NCBI RefSeq assembly: GCF_030704535.1
Contig: NC_081817.1
Location: 25,979,001 to 26,043,000, forward strand
Length of the DNA stretch: 64,000 nt
Origin: Vitis vinifera
Lineage: Eukaryota; Streptophyta; Magnoliopsida; Vitales; Vitaceae
Reading direction: 5' to 3'
Position 1 is the first letter of the stretch; every line of letters begins with the position of its first letter. Shown one piece after another: positions 12,541-24,672 of this stretch. The translations under genes and the position numbers were made by a program. Under the pieces are notes generated by a model. It was given only the letters and a program-made list of their open reading frames with translations, was not told the origin of the DNA and did not search any database.

Positions 12541-15183
12541 TATCATATTCATATTTTTTTAAAGCTTATTCACTTTAGTTTTGATTCATCATATTTAGTC
12601 TGTGTTTTTTTTTTTTTTAAAATTTGTTGATTAGTTTTGTTAACCTCACATCATTATTTTCATGTTCTAAGTTCGTTTGGTTTTGGATCCATTGTATTTA
12701 GTTTACATGTTTTCTTGAATTTTAATTGATTAGTTTAGATGATCTCATGTTATTACTTTCATGTTCTAGGCTTGTTAACTTTAATTCGCTATTTATCATA
12801 TTTCAGTTTACTTTTTTTTGGGTTTTGGTAAATTAATCTAATAGATCCCATGATACCAAGTTTACATGTTTGAGCTCAGTCAGTATTTTTTTATTAGATC
12901 CTATCTAGTTTACTTGCTTTTGGAATTTTGGTTATTATTTTGATTGATCCCATGATATTTAATTTGTAGTTTGAGTTAAAAAAATAATTGTTTTGAATCG
13001 AATCTTATTTATTTGTTTTAACATTTTTTTATTCAGTAATTCAAATAGAATATTTGTTTGACTTGTAATCCTTTTAAAATTATCTAATTGGTTTTTTTGG
13101 ATTGAGTAAAAATCATTTTTTCTTTTAATAAAAATAAATTTCCTTCCATCATCAATGAGGCTCTTTGATTCCAAATGAAAGGTAGCAAAAAAGGTGATCC
13201 AAGTTGATTTTCTCTTGTTCTCAAAACTATTTGAAGTTATAAATAAAAAAATGTCTATTTTGTATCAATGTTTTGGATTTATTGATTCACATGGTTCCTT
13301 TTGCTTTCCTAAAATCATTTTTCAAAGGAATTTAGATCATTTAAAATCTTTTAAAGAAATCCATTCTAGGTTTTTAGGACCAAGATCTCACTTTCTTTTA
13401 AAAATATGCAACTTAGTTTTATCCAAGTTGTACTCTTTTTTCTTGGTTTTCCAAATTTTTTTTTTCTTAACATGTGTTTGAACTTGTGGTCCCAAGCTAA
13501 TGAGAATACACAAGTTAAACTTATGGATATTGAATGGGGACTTGATGAAACCCTAACATAAAAGAATGTTTTCAAAACTCATCTTTGCTGTCACTTTTGC
13601 TATTTGTTGTAATCATAACCATTAATTTTTTCTACAAATTATATACAAGATATATGTGATAATTGATGATTCTATGTACTCTGATAATTTTTGCTATGTT
13701 ATTTAGACGCTAAGCATGCTAGGATTTATTTCTTTTATTATTTATTACTATAATTTTTATCTAATCCTCCATGTCTTATGGAAGCGCATTGTAAGTTATC
13801 AATGTTATTCAGGTACGCTTCTTACCTTCACATCTTAATTCCATAAATTATGTTTTGCTTTATGTATGATCGTTATGTACTACTTTGAATGTAATTGTCA
13901 ACATGTTTTGCATATATTTTTTTTATTGCTTGTTTCACTTGCTAGGTATGATTAAGAGACTAAGGTAAAATACAAGTTCCGTGTCTTATTTTTTTAACTA
14001 ACCATTGATGTCTTTTGATAGCGCTTAAGTTGCGATTCGAGTACTCATACTATCATTTCTTTATGATTGTGCTTTGAATTCTTGTTTGACATGATAGTAA
14101 TAGTAGAATTTTGAAATCACCTTAGCCCATCTAAGTATCCATGATCAACTTACTAATTGCCAGATTTCCCCAAACTAAGCTAGTAGAGACCTCGTTAAGG
14201 CTTACAGAGGTGCTATCTCTTTGGAGGTACCTTCCTAATAAGTAACCTATCCTCAAACCAAGACGTGGGTTTTTTGTAGACAAGTTTTCCAAAAATCAGG
14301 GGTCATTTTAGGGGGGTTTTTCTTACTTGATTTTCTTTTTAAAAATAAATAAAAGTAAGTGGCGACTTCAAGTTTTTACAAAATTAAATTTTTTAACCTT
14401 AATCATAAGCAGGTCTCACCAGTCTAGTGGGGACGCTCATAGAAAATGCGGCTCCACAATTACACTCGCACGGATTTTGAAGAAGAGTTGAAGGCACACA
14501 CATAGTTTGGAAATGAAAATTGATTATTGGAAGATGAATACAATGGATAAAAAGGAGTCAATGGTCCTCGTTTTCTTGAAAAGCCTTTTCAATAATTTCA
14601 AGTATGGTTTTTACGAGTGGGAAATTAGAACTAATCTTAGAAATTGCAAGTAATGTCATTGAATGGTTGTAGAAGATGTGAAGGTAAATGGTATTGGATA
14701 AGGTTGATGTTAATTTATGAAACATGGGTACATATTTTGGTCTGAAAGAAATGTGGATGAACATTTGAGACATTTATAAATCAGTTATTGCCTAACATAA
14801 AAATCTAAGTGACAAAAAACAAGAGATTTGGAGTTTTGAATGTCTAAATTTAGAAAGGATGTTTCTCTAATTTTTTTTTTTTACCTTATTGATTGTAAGA
14901 TGTGTAGGATTTTTGTTGTAGAGGGGAAATTTTTTGAAGTAAAATAAGGGGACTTAAAATTAAAGCATCAACCCATCCAACCTAATATTTTCCACACTCC
15001 TTAATTAAATCGCCAACAACCTATTTAAAGAAAAACTACTTTGTAACTTTTATTTTGCCACAAAGATCTTCAAAATCCCCTCTGGTCCCAACTCACAACT
15101 TTCATGTCAGCATTACCTGTCTAATTTATCCAGAGAGTCTTTTAACAATTTTAGAAAAATCTCAAATTAGTGAAATGCTTGAC
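12541..15183. repeat. Upstream noncoding repeat block U1
   Basis: Second copy of the U block, collinear with 1-2661 apart from small indels and scattered substitutions. It ends at the promoter of STP copy 2. The LTR-like tail is at about 14200-14458 (GCGGCTCCACA) and is better preserved here than in U0. No gene seen. Confidence 0.8.
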
Positions 15184-15190
15184 TATAAAA
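15184..15190 (+). promoter_or_regulatory. TATA box candidate of STP copy 2
   Basis: TATAAAA in the same context as copy 1, 139 bases before the next dinucleotides of the ATG region at 15329. The sequence from here to the ATG is almost identical in all four units. Confidence 0.55.
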
Positions 15191-15328
15191 TTCACACTTC
15201 TGGATTTGTAATCTCGCTCATTCAATTTTCCCACTCTCTTTGTATCTCTTTACCGTGAGTTGAACTTCGTGTCTTTTGGTTTTTCCTTTTATGTGGTGTG
15301 ATTGAGTTTATTATTGAAAAAGGCAAAG

Positions 15329-17476
15329 ATGACAAAGATCGAAAAGGTTGGTAGCTTTGAATCGAAAATCACCGTTTATGTGGTAGTTTGTTGGGTTCTA
15401 GCGGCCTGTGGAGGTCTGATGTTCGGCTACGACATCGGAATTTCAGGTACAAAATGCTTGCATGTGTTAAGTCATTCATTATTCCGATTTTATTTTATTT
15501 TTATGAGCTTTCTCTTGGTAATCTAAAGCGTGCCTTCGAAGATGATGGTATAATTCAATTCCAATCCTTGGACGTTTTTCAATTTGTCAGCATGATCCTA
15601 CAATGAATTAGTAGTTCAAACCACTGGATGACAGTAGCGATTTTTAAAGCATTGAAGATGTAATCCAGCAGCTTACGTTTAAATCATTGTTGTCATGGGT
15701 GTGGCAGGTGGAGTGACGGCCATGGATGACTTCCTCATCAAGTTCTTTCCGGCCGTTTATCAAAGAAAGCTTCGTGCGAAGGAAGACAACTACTGCAAGT
15801 ATGACAATCAATACCTTCAGCTTTTCACATCTTCACTCTATCTTGCTGCTCTCGTTTCCAGCTTTGCTGCCTCAAAGATGTGCTCCAAATTGGGTCGAAA
15901 GCCCACGATTTTCGTGGCATCTGCCTTTTTCTTGTGTGGCAGTCTCTTGAGCGCGGCCGCTCAACGAATTTGGATGATCATCCTTGCCAGGGTTCTTCTA
16001 GGTGTTGGGGTGGGCTTTGGCAATGAGGTATTAATGTTGCACCAGTTACAACAGTTTTTATCATCATCCTTCTCCTTTTCGCATTAAAATCATCAATTTT
16101 TTGCGCACTACTGGTTTAAATTGTCGTAACTTTCGAATCATAAATCGAAATTACGAACCGTTTTTTTGTTGGATTCACATCGTCGAGATTTTCGATCATC
16201 AAATGCTTGGCATTGCTTTGAAGGTATGAAACACCAGCGTGGACTGCTAATTATAACTAATTACATCAACATCTTGAAAATTTTGTAGGCTGTTCCTCTA
16301 TTTTTGTCGGAGATTGCACCAGTCCAGCATCGAGGAGCTGTAAACATTCTCTTCCAACTCTTCATTACAATAGGGATTTTGTTCGCAAATTTGGTAAACT
16401 ATGGCGCGTCCAAGATTCATCCATGGGGATGGAGACTGTCTTTAGGCCTTGCATCCCTTCCGGCTGCCTTCCTATTTGTAGGCTCTGTGGTCATCATTGA
16501 AACACCGGCGAGCCTGGTCGAGCGTAATCAAGAATCTCAAGGGCTATCGACGCTTAAGAAGATAAGGGGAGTAGAAGATGTTGATGCGGAGTTTGAACAG
16601 ATTAAAATGGCTTGCGAGGCAGCACGAGAGGTCAAGGATCCATTCAAGACACTCATGAAGCGCTCTAGCATGCCCCCACTAATCATTGGCGTTATGATGC
16701 AAGTGTTTCAGCAGTTTACGGGGATCAATGCTATCATGTTTTATGCACCGGTTTTGTTTCAGACCGTCGGGTTTAAGAATGACGCATCTTTGTTGTCCTC
16801 TGTCATCACCGGACTTGTGAATGTTTTCAGCACGTTGGTCTCGATCTATGGTGTTGACAGGGTCGGGAGGAGGAAACTGCTTCTCCAAGCTTGCGTCCAG
16901 ATGTTCATAAGCCAGGTGATGTATTGAATTGGCATAACCCTGCTTTTTCTTAAGTTTTCCAAGTAGCCTGTTCACATATTGGTATTGACCGTGGATCATT
17001 TGCAATGCTATATGATGCAGACTGCAATTGGAGCAATCCTACTTGTTCATTTGAAAGGTTCGAACTCTCTGGACGAAGGACTAGCAGGGCTTGTGGTGGT
17101 GCTGGTGTGTTTGTTTGTTATGTCCTTTGCATGGTCATGGGGTCCTCTTGGTTGGTTGATACCCAGCGAAACTTTTCCTCTGGAGATAAGAACTTCCGGG
17201 TTTGCATGTGCAGTGAGCTCCAACATGCTCTTCACCTTCATCATTGCTCAGGCATTCTTGTCGATGATGTGCCACATGCGTGCCTTCATATTTTTCTTCT
17301 TTGCTGCTTGGATAGTGGCCATGGGGTTGTTCGTGTTATTCCTGTTGCCCGAGACAAAGAATGTGCCGATTGATGCCATGGTTGAGAGGGTGTGGAAGCA
17401 GCACCCGGTCTGGAAGAGATTCATGGATGATTATCATGGTAAAGAAGGCGTAAAAAATGTTGGGATGATCATATGA
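15329..17476 (+). CDS. Sugar transport protein (STP-type hexose/H+ symporter), tandem copy 2
   Basis: Exons 15329-15446, 15708-16027, 16289-16915 and 17021-17476 give an open 506-aa product with the same domain order as copy 1. The proton-site pair D35/R134, the sugar-binding glutamines and asparagines, W400 and the lid cysteines are all present. Against copy 1 the only protein changes noticed are V455A and D494H, the latter in the cytosolic tail. Intron 1 starts GTACAA where the other copies have GTGCAA, still a valid donor. The gene is otherwise so close to its neighbours, introns included, that duplication or gene conversion must be recent. Its 3' side differs: homology with copies 1, 3 and 4 stops at the stop codon. 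Confidence 0.93.
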
Positions 17477-19254
17477 TGATGGGATCTGACTTGTGCCACT
17501 ATATTTGGCCTCTTTTTGAAGAAGAAAAGATAAAAACTTGTGTGCCGTAACAAGAGGAGATGCAAATCTTCATGCACTTGGAATAATTTGTGGAGTTGCT
17601 CAAGCCATCGGCTTGAGTTAAAATCCATTAACCATAACAGCATCCCTCTTAGCAATAATGTGTTTTGTTATGACAAGTAAATGACATGAAGAACATTACT
17701 CAACTTCACCTCCTAATTTTCAATCTTCTATTGGACATTCTAAAATAATCAAGAGAAATTGAAAAATAATGTCAAACCCTTTGGCCCAAAATTAAAAATA
17801 GAAAGGAAAACAAAAAAGCAAAACTTTTTGTGTTCCTAATTCCGAACTGCTTTTAAATTAGATTTTACAAATGTTTGCATGAAAGAAAAATACTAGAATA
17901 GGAATATTAAAGGAGTTGGAGAAGGAAGAAGAAAAATGTTGGGGAGGGAAAGTACAAGAGAAAGAAGAGAGAGAAAGAAGGGTGGAAGTAAAGGAAAAAG
18001 TGAATCAAATCCAAAAAAGAAAAAGTGTGATCTAAATACATTTTTTTTTTGTTTTTTCTCACAAGCTTCTTTAATTTTTCTGCTGTAATTCCGTCTTCTA
18101 TTTCGAGAACAAGATATTTGAAATGTAAGCATTTTTAGATAGTTTTCATTTTATTTAATAGTCCTTCATACCTTCCACCATAAACCCAAGAAGGAATTTT
18201 TGTCCCTTCCTAATTTTTTTTTTCGTCCTCTTCCCTAGTTTTTAATTCCCATTGTTTGAAAGGAGCTAACTATGTTATATGACCTGGAAAGAGCGTACAT
18301 CCATATCGTTTGCTCATAATTCCTTAGCGCTCATATTAAGCTCTTCGAGACCTTTAGTAATATTTTGATTACCTCACAATTATTATTCATGAAAATGTGG
18401 GAAATTATATTAAAACTTAGGAATTTATGGGTAAAAACCCTACTGTAGACCCTCCATTTTGTTATTTATCATATGTGACATTAGGTGCCTTCCTGTACTT
18501 TTCTGTTGACACGTAATCATCCTATGGCTGCCTTTTGAGCTTAGTTTAGATCTCACTTAGATTTTTTTAGTGTAGGTTTTTACTTTTATTACAATCCATT
18601 GAGCTTGTTTAACATCCTAAATTCATCGGAATGCAAAACGTGATATTTATTTTTATATTTGTTTTATCTATTTATTATTATTATTATTATTATTTACTTA
18701 TTTATTTATTTAGTTTTTATTATTTGTTGCATAATTTTGATGTTTAGTTTTAATTTGCATTATACCTACTTTCGACCTTATTTTATTTTGCATGGGACTT
18801 GAGTACTATATATATTGGAAATTGGGGACTACCACTTTGGAGAAAAACGTCCTTAGCTAGCTACTAGTATGACACAAATCGAAGTGCAATATTGTCGATA
18901 TTAAAGGCCTCGGCTAGGCCCCACTTATTGCACGGCCATGCATGGCCACTTGAGTGCATGTTGTCCCCTTTAAATATGTACAGTCAACTAAGCATGATGC
19001 ATGCATAATTTGAAAAGGTGTCGAAACAGAAAACAAGAGTAATGATTGGAAAAGAGGAGAGACTGGGGAGTTTCAAAGGATTGCTTCATGGGAAAAGATG
19101 GAATTTTGGAAAAACCATAGGGAAGGGCTATTTTTAAATGAAGGATGAGATTTCTGGATGAAGGCACCAACATACACCATTGAAAATAATAAAAAAAGGC
19201 ACTCACCAAAAAAGGCACTCACCAAGATTGGGAAGAAGAAGGGGGGTGGGGGTG
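17477..19254. other. Distinct 3' flank of STP copy 2, no gene recognised
   Basis: This 1.8 kb replaces the fold-back element found after the other three copies. It holds a purine-rich stretch near 17900-18010, an (ATT)n tract at about 18673-18700 followed by ATTT repeats, and a G-rich run (GGGGGGTGGGGGTGGG) near 19232. No coding frame with family features was found. It may be the older 3' flank of the gene, kept only here, or DNA brought in by recombination with another STP locus. Confidence 0.5.
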
Positions 19255-21812
19255 GGCGCGGTGTGGAGAATTAGATTTCTTCAAGAACACACACACATGG
19301 GTTGGTGATAGAGAAGATGTTAAGATTTGGGCTAGGAAAAATGGCATTAGAGAGTTGTGAGAAAGAGAGAAGAAAGAAAGAAAAAAAAAAGGAAATAGAA
19401 AGAAAAATGAAGGAGAGGGCGTTTGAAGGAGAAAAAAGAAGGGTTAGTTATTTTATCAGATAGAGGAAGGGATGCAACTTACTTAAAGCCTAGTCAACAC
19501 GATTTCGGAGGAGTTGTTACAAGTATGGTTGTCGTAAGTTTCTAGTTCATTTTGATTACCATGCATTCCTTTTTTTTTTTTTTTTTGCTGATCTTCTGAT
19601 GTCGTTTGTTATTTGGTGTGGACATTAAGAGTCACAGGAAGGTTTCGCTAAAATTGGTTGTTTGCATGTTTGCTCTGTTTTTGGTTTTCCTTTTTCTTAT
19701 TTTGATATCTTTGAACTTGATGCACAAGAATCACGCTTCTGCCCAGTGTTTCTTTCACTTGTTTCTGTCCATTTGATTAAAACATAAAAAGGGACCTCAT
19801 TCAGTAGTTTGTTTGCTTGCTTAGCCCTTCTTGGGTTATACTATGTTTTCTGTTTTTGTTTTTCTCTCTCTGTTCGTGGAGGCCATGGGGTCAGAATTTA
19901 AAATCCATTAGGGGGATCACGTTATTACATGGAGTTCGAGGAGACTTAGGGATGCTGGAGAATTTGAGATGGGAGAGGACATCTTTTGGTGAGCGTTTTT
20001 TTGGAGACGAATAACATTGAGACTTTAGGGAAAAAGGGCTACCAAATAATGAAAGACACGACTTGAGGACTTTGGAGATTAAGATGGTTCTCTAGATGAT
20101 GGCATGGAAGGAAGAAATGGAGGATCTTAAGGTTTTGACTTATGGCTACATGGAAGTACTTGAAAAGAGCATCAGATTATTGTTAGAAACTTCCAGCACA
20201 CACCATTAGTAGCCAATTTTTCCACTTAGTGGAGAGCTTAATGAAGAAGAAAACTCATGGTTGAATTGCAGGTTGTTAATGGGGCTTGAAAGGTTTAATT
20301 TAAATGCAAGCTTGTGGCCATGGAGATGAGATGAATTTGTGGCATTAACAATTCAAATACGGTGGTTGCATCATATGGAGGATATATGATTGAATAAAGT
20401 GAATGCAATATGGAACTTTTGTGGCTGAAAATTTATGGAGAATGGAGCTTAAAGATTGCTGAATTTTATTGGCTACAAGTAAGGAATTTCATGATGGAGG
20501 CATGGCTATGGATGGAGAAAATAATTTTTTTTTTATTCACTGAAAGTGGAGTTCGATTCTTCCAATTGTGCTTGCTGAATTTTTTTATAGTTGTTAGTGG
20601 ATTCTTGGAGGCAGAATTTTAGTGGAAAATTAAGGGGAAATTGCGGCTCCATAAATGAAGATTTTTATGGCTGAAAATTAAGGAAGTTGTGGTTGCATAA
20701 TGGAGAATTCTTGTAATTGTTTAAAGTGGATACAATAAGGGAAGTTTAATGGATGAAAGTGACCGCCATCCATGGAAGAAAATATAGTGATATATTAGCG
20801 ATATGTCGCCAAAATTTCGTGTATCGGAGGGTATGGAAACGATATTTGGTGGAAAAATATCATTCTGGCGAAATTTTAGGAGAAATTGCCAAAAATCAGC
20901 GATATTTCCTGATATATTGGCGATATGGTGATAAATCGTCGATTTTTCACAATATATTGGATGGTTAACGTGCTACAGTGCTCCTGCTGCAGTAAGCTAT
21001 AGTGCTCCCTCCAAAACCCCAAACAAAAGGTTTGGGGTTCAACCCTTCTTACCACGAGGGCAAGTTTGACCCTTATTAAATATAATGCACTAAAAATATA
21101 TATTCAAAGTCATCATATAAAGAAAATTTTAAAAGAAAATTTTAGAGAGCAAATTAATTATAATTATTTTATAATTAAATACCAAAATTTCTTTTAATTG
21201 ATTACCAAAATATAAAAATTATCATAATAATTTTCTTAATAGAGTTTTAAATATCATTAATAAATTAATCCAATATTAAAAAAATTGTACATATATCATA
21301 ATTTATTTTATATCATTTAATATAATTGAATTAAATGGATCATAATTTTAATATTAATATAAATTTTAAAATTAGACATAATATAATCAAACATCATAAT
21401 ATTATTATGAAATAATATTTGATGTAATTTAATAATAAATGTACACTTATAAAATTCATATTTTTATCGATGCATATGATATTATTATCAAATATAATAA
21501 ATCATATTATACATATATTGGATTCTTTAATAAAACAACTTTAAAATATCTATTATACTTGTAATTACATTTTTATGAAGTTTTTCTTATACTTTTATAA
21601 ATTTTGATCAGTTTTACGTTTATCGATATTTTTTTTCCAAAATATCCGCCGATATATCCAATATATCCGTAAAATCAAATTACCGTCATTTCCAATGTTT
21701 TATCTTTGCCACCATCCAATGGTTCTCTGGTGGCTGAATTTTTTATTGCAAAATCAATGGAAATGCAGCCATGAATTGAGACTACAAGTGGATTATGGCT
21801 GCATGCATGCGT
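19255..21812. repeat. Downstream noncoding repeat block D2, with insertion and junction deletion
   Basis: Collinear with D1 from the AATTAGATTTCTTCAAG region onward, but interrupted by an insertion at 20773-21707. At the far end it jumps from GCATGCATGCG straight into U sequence (TTCATGTTCTAAG). About 0.5 kb present at the D1/U1 junction, including the GAG|GTAAGT site, is therefore deleted. No gene seen. Confidence 0.7.
20773..21707. mobile_element. 935-bp insertion in D2, non-autonomous element of uncertain class
   Basis: The flanks read ACCGCCATCCA (20762-20772) and GCCACCATCCA (21708-21718). The uninterrupted site in D1 and D3 reads GCCGCCATCCAATGG, so this is an insertion with a target duplication of about 9-11 bp and one or two mismatches. 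The length fits Mutator-like elements, but no convincing terminal inverted repeat was found. Both end regions are rich in GATATATTGGCGATAT-like motifs, and the middle is very AT-rich. No coding frame of note. Confidence 0.6.
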
Positions 21813-24527
21813 TCATGTTCTAAGTTCATCTAGTTTTGGATCCATTGTATTTGGTTTGCATGTTTTCTAGAATTTTAATTGATTAGTTTTAGATGATCTC
21901 GAGTTATTACTTTCATGTTCTAAGTTTGTTAACTTTAATTCGCTATTTATCATATTTCAGTTTACAGCTTTTTGGGTTTTGGTAAATTAATCTAATAGAT
22001 TCCATGATACTAAGTTTATGTGTTGAGCTCATTAATTTTTTATTAGATCCTATCTTAATTTACTTGCTTTTGGAATTTTGGTTAGTATTTTGATTGATCC
22101 CTTGATATTTGATTTGTAGTTTGAATTTAAAAAATAATAATAATAGTTTTGAATCGAATCTTATTTATTTGTTTTAAAATTTTTTAATTCAATAATTCAA
22201 ATAGAATATTTTTTTGAGTTGTAATCATTTTAAAATTATCTAATTGGTTTTTTTGGATTGAGTAAAAATCTTTTTTTTTTTTTTTTTTTGTAAAAATGAA
22301 TTTCCTTCCATCACCAATAAGGCTCCTTGATTCCAAATGAAAGGTAGCAAAAAAGGTGATCCAAGTTTATTTTCTCTTGTTCTCAAAACTCTTTGAAGTT
22401 ATAAATAAAAAATGTCTATTTTGTATCAATGTTTTGGAATTATTGATTCACATGGTTCATTTTGCTTTCCTAAAATCATTTTTCAAAGGAATTCAGATCA
22501 TTTAAAAACTTTTAAAGAAATCCATTCTAGGTTTTTAGGGCAAAAATCTCACTTTCTTTTAAAAATATGCAACTCAGTTTTATCCAAGTTGCACTATTTT
22601 TTCTTGGTTTTCCAAAAACTTTTTTTTTTCTTCTTAACATATGTTTGAACTTGTGCTCCCAAGCTAATGAGAATACCCAGGTTAAACTTATGGATATTGA
22701 ATGGGAACTTGATGGAACCCCAACATAAAAAAATCTTTTCAAAACTCATCTTTGCTGCCACTTTTGCTAGTTGTTGTAATCGTAACCATTAATTTTTTTT
22801 AGAAATTATATACAAGATGTATGTGATAATTAATGATTCTATGTACTCTGATAATTTTTGCTATGCTATTTGGACACCAAACATGCTAGGATTTATTTCT
22901 TTTATTATTTATTACTATAATTTTTATCTAACCCCCCATGTCTTATGGAAGGGCATTGTAAGTTATCAATGTTATTTAGGTACGCTTCTTCCCTTCACAT
23001 CTTAATTCCATAAATTATGTTTTGTTTTATGTATGATCATTATGTATTACTTTGAATGTAATTGTCAACATGTTTAGCATATCTTTTTTTTTTTTAATTG
23101 CTTGTTTCACTTGCCATTTATGATTAAGAGACTAGGGTAAAATACAAGTTCTGTGTCTTATTTTTTTAACTAACCATTGATGTCTTGTGATAGCGCTTAA
23201 TCATTATGTATTACTTTGAAGGTAATTGTCAACATGTTTAGCATATCTTTTTTTTTTTTTTATTGCTTGTTTCACTTGCCATTTATGATTAAGAGACTAG
23301 GGTAAAATACAAGTTCCGTGTCTTATTTTTTTAACTAACCATTGATGTCTTGTGATAGCGCTTAAGTTACGGTTCAGGTACTCATACTATCATTTCTTTA
23401 TAATTGTGCTTTGAATTCTTGTTTGACATGATAGTAATAGTAGAATTTTGAAATCACTTTAGCCCATCTAAGTATCTATGATCAACTTACTAATTGCCTG
23501 ATTTCCCCAAACTAAGTTAGTAGAGACCTCCTTAGGGCTTACAAAGGTGCTACCTCTTTAAAGGTACCTTCTTAACAGGTAACCTGATCCTCAGACCAAG
23601 ACGTGGGTTTTTTGTAGACAAGTTTTCCAAAAATCAAGGGTCATTTTAGGGGTTTTTTTCTTACTTGATTTCCTTTTTAAAAATAAATAAAAGTAAGTGG
23701 CAACTTCAAGTTTTAACAAAAATAAAATTTTTAACCTTAATCATAAGCAGGTCTGATCAATCTAGTGAGGATGCTCATAAAAAATGCTGCTCCACAATTA
23801 CACTGGCACGGATTTTGAAGAAGAGTTGAAGGCACATACATAGTTTGGAAATGAAAATTGATTATTGGAAGATGAATACAGTGGATAAAAAGGAGTCAAT
23901 GGTCCTCATTTTCTTGAAAAGCCTTTTCAATAATTTCAATTATGGTTTTTACAAGTGGGAAATTAGAACTAATCTTAGAAATTGCAAGTAATGTCATTGA
24001 ATGGTTTTGTAGAAGATGTGAAGGTAAATGGTATTGGATAAGGTTGATGTTAATTTATGAAATATGGATATATATTTTGGTCTGAAAGAAATGTGGATAA
24101 ACATTTGAGACATTTATAAATCAGTTATTGCCTAACATAAAAATCTAAGTGACCAAACACAAGAGATTTGGAGTTTTGAATGTCTAAATTTAGAAAGGAT
24201 GTTTCTCTAATTTTTTTTTTTTTTACTTTATTGATTGAAAGATGTGTAGGATTTTGGTTGTAGAGGGGAAATTTCTTGAAGTAAAATAAGGGGACTTAAA
24301 ATTAAAGCATCGACCCATCCAACCTAATATTTTCCACACTCCTTAATTAAATCGCCAACAACCTATTTAAAGAAAAACTACTTTGTAACTTTTATTTTGC
24401 CACATAAAGATCTTCAAAATCCCCTCTGGTCCCAACTCACAACTTTCGTGTCAGCATTACCTGTCTAATTTATCCAGAGTGTCTTTTAACAATTTTAGAA
24501 AATTCTCAAATTAGTGAAATGCTTGAC
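21813..24527. repeat. Upstream noncoding repeat block U2
   Basis: Third copy of U, entering at the equivalent of about position 123 of U0 because of the junction deletion. It contains one private tandem duplication (23037-23364). The LTR-like tail is at about 23540-23790. No gene seen. Confidence 0.8.
23037..23364. repeat. 164-bp tandem duplication inside U2
   Basis: The segment starting TCATTATGTATTAC and ending GATAGCGCTTAA occurs twice head to tail, at 23037 and 23201. It occurs once in U0, U1 and U3. The copies differ by a few bases, for example TTTGAATG against TTTGAAGG, and by poly-T length. Confidence 0.85.
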
Positions 24528-24534
24528 TATAAAA
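24528..24534 (+). promoter_or_regulatory. TATA box candidate of STP copy 3
   Basis: TATAAAA in the same GACTATAAAATTC context, 138 bases before the ATG at 24673. Confidence 0.55.
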
Positions 24535-24672
24535 TTCACACTTCTGGATTTGTAATCTCGCTCATTCAATTTTCCCACTCTCTTTGTATCTCTTTACCGT
24601 GAGTTGAACTTCGTGTCTTTTGGTTTTTCCTTTTATGTGGTGTGATTGAGTTTATTATTGAAAAAGGCAAAG

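Noticed and set aside
17893..18132. Minus-strand 79-codon frame downstream of STP copy 2
   Set aside because: Pyrimidine-rich low-complexity stretch on that strand; no motif.
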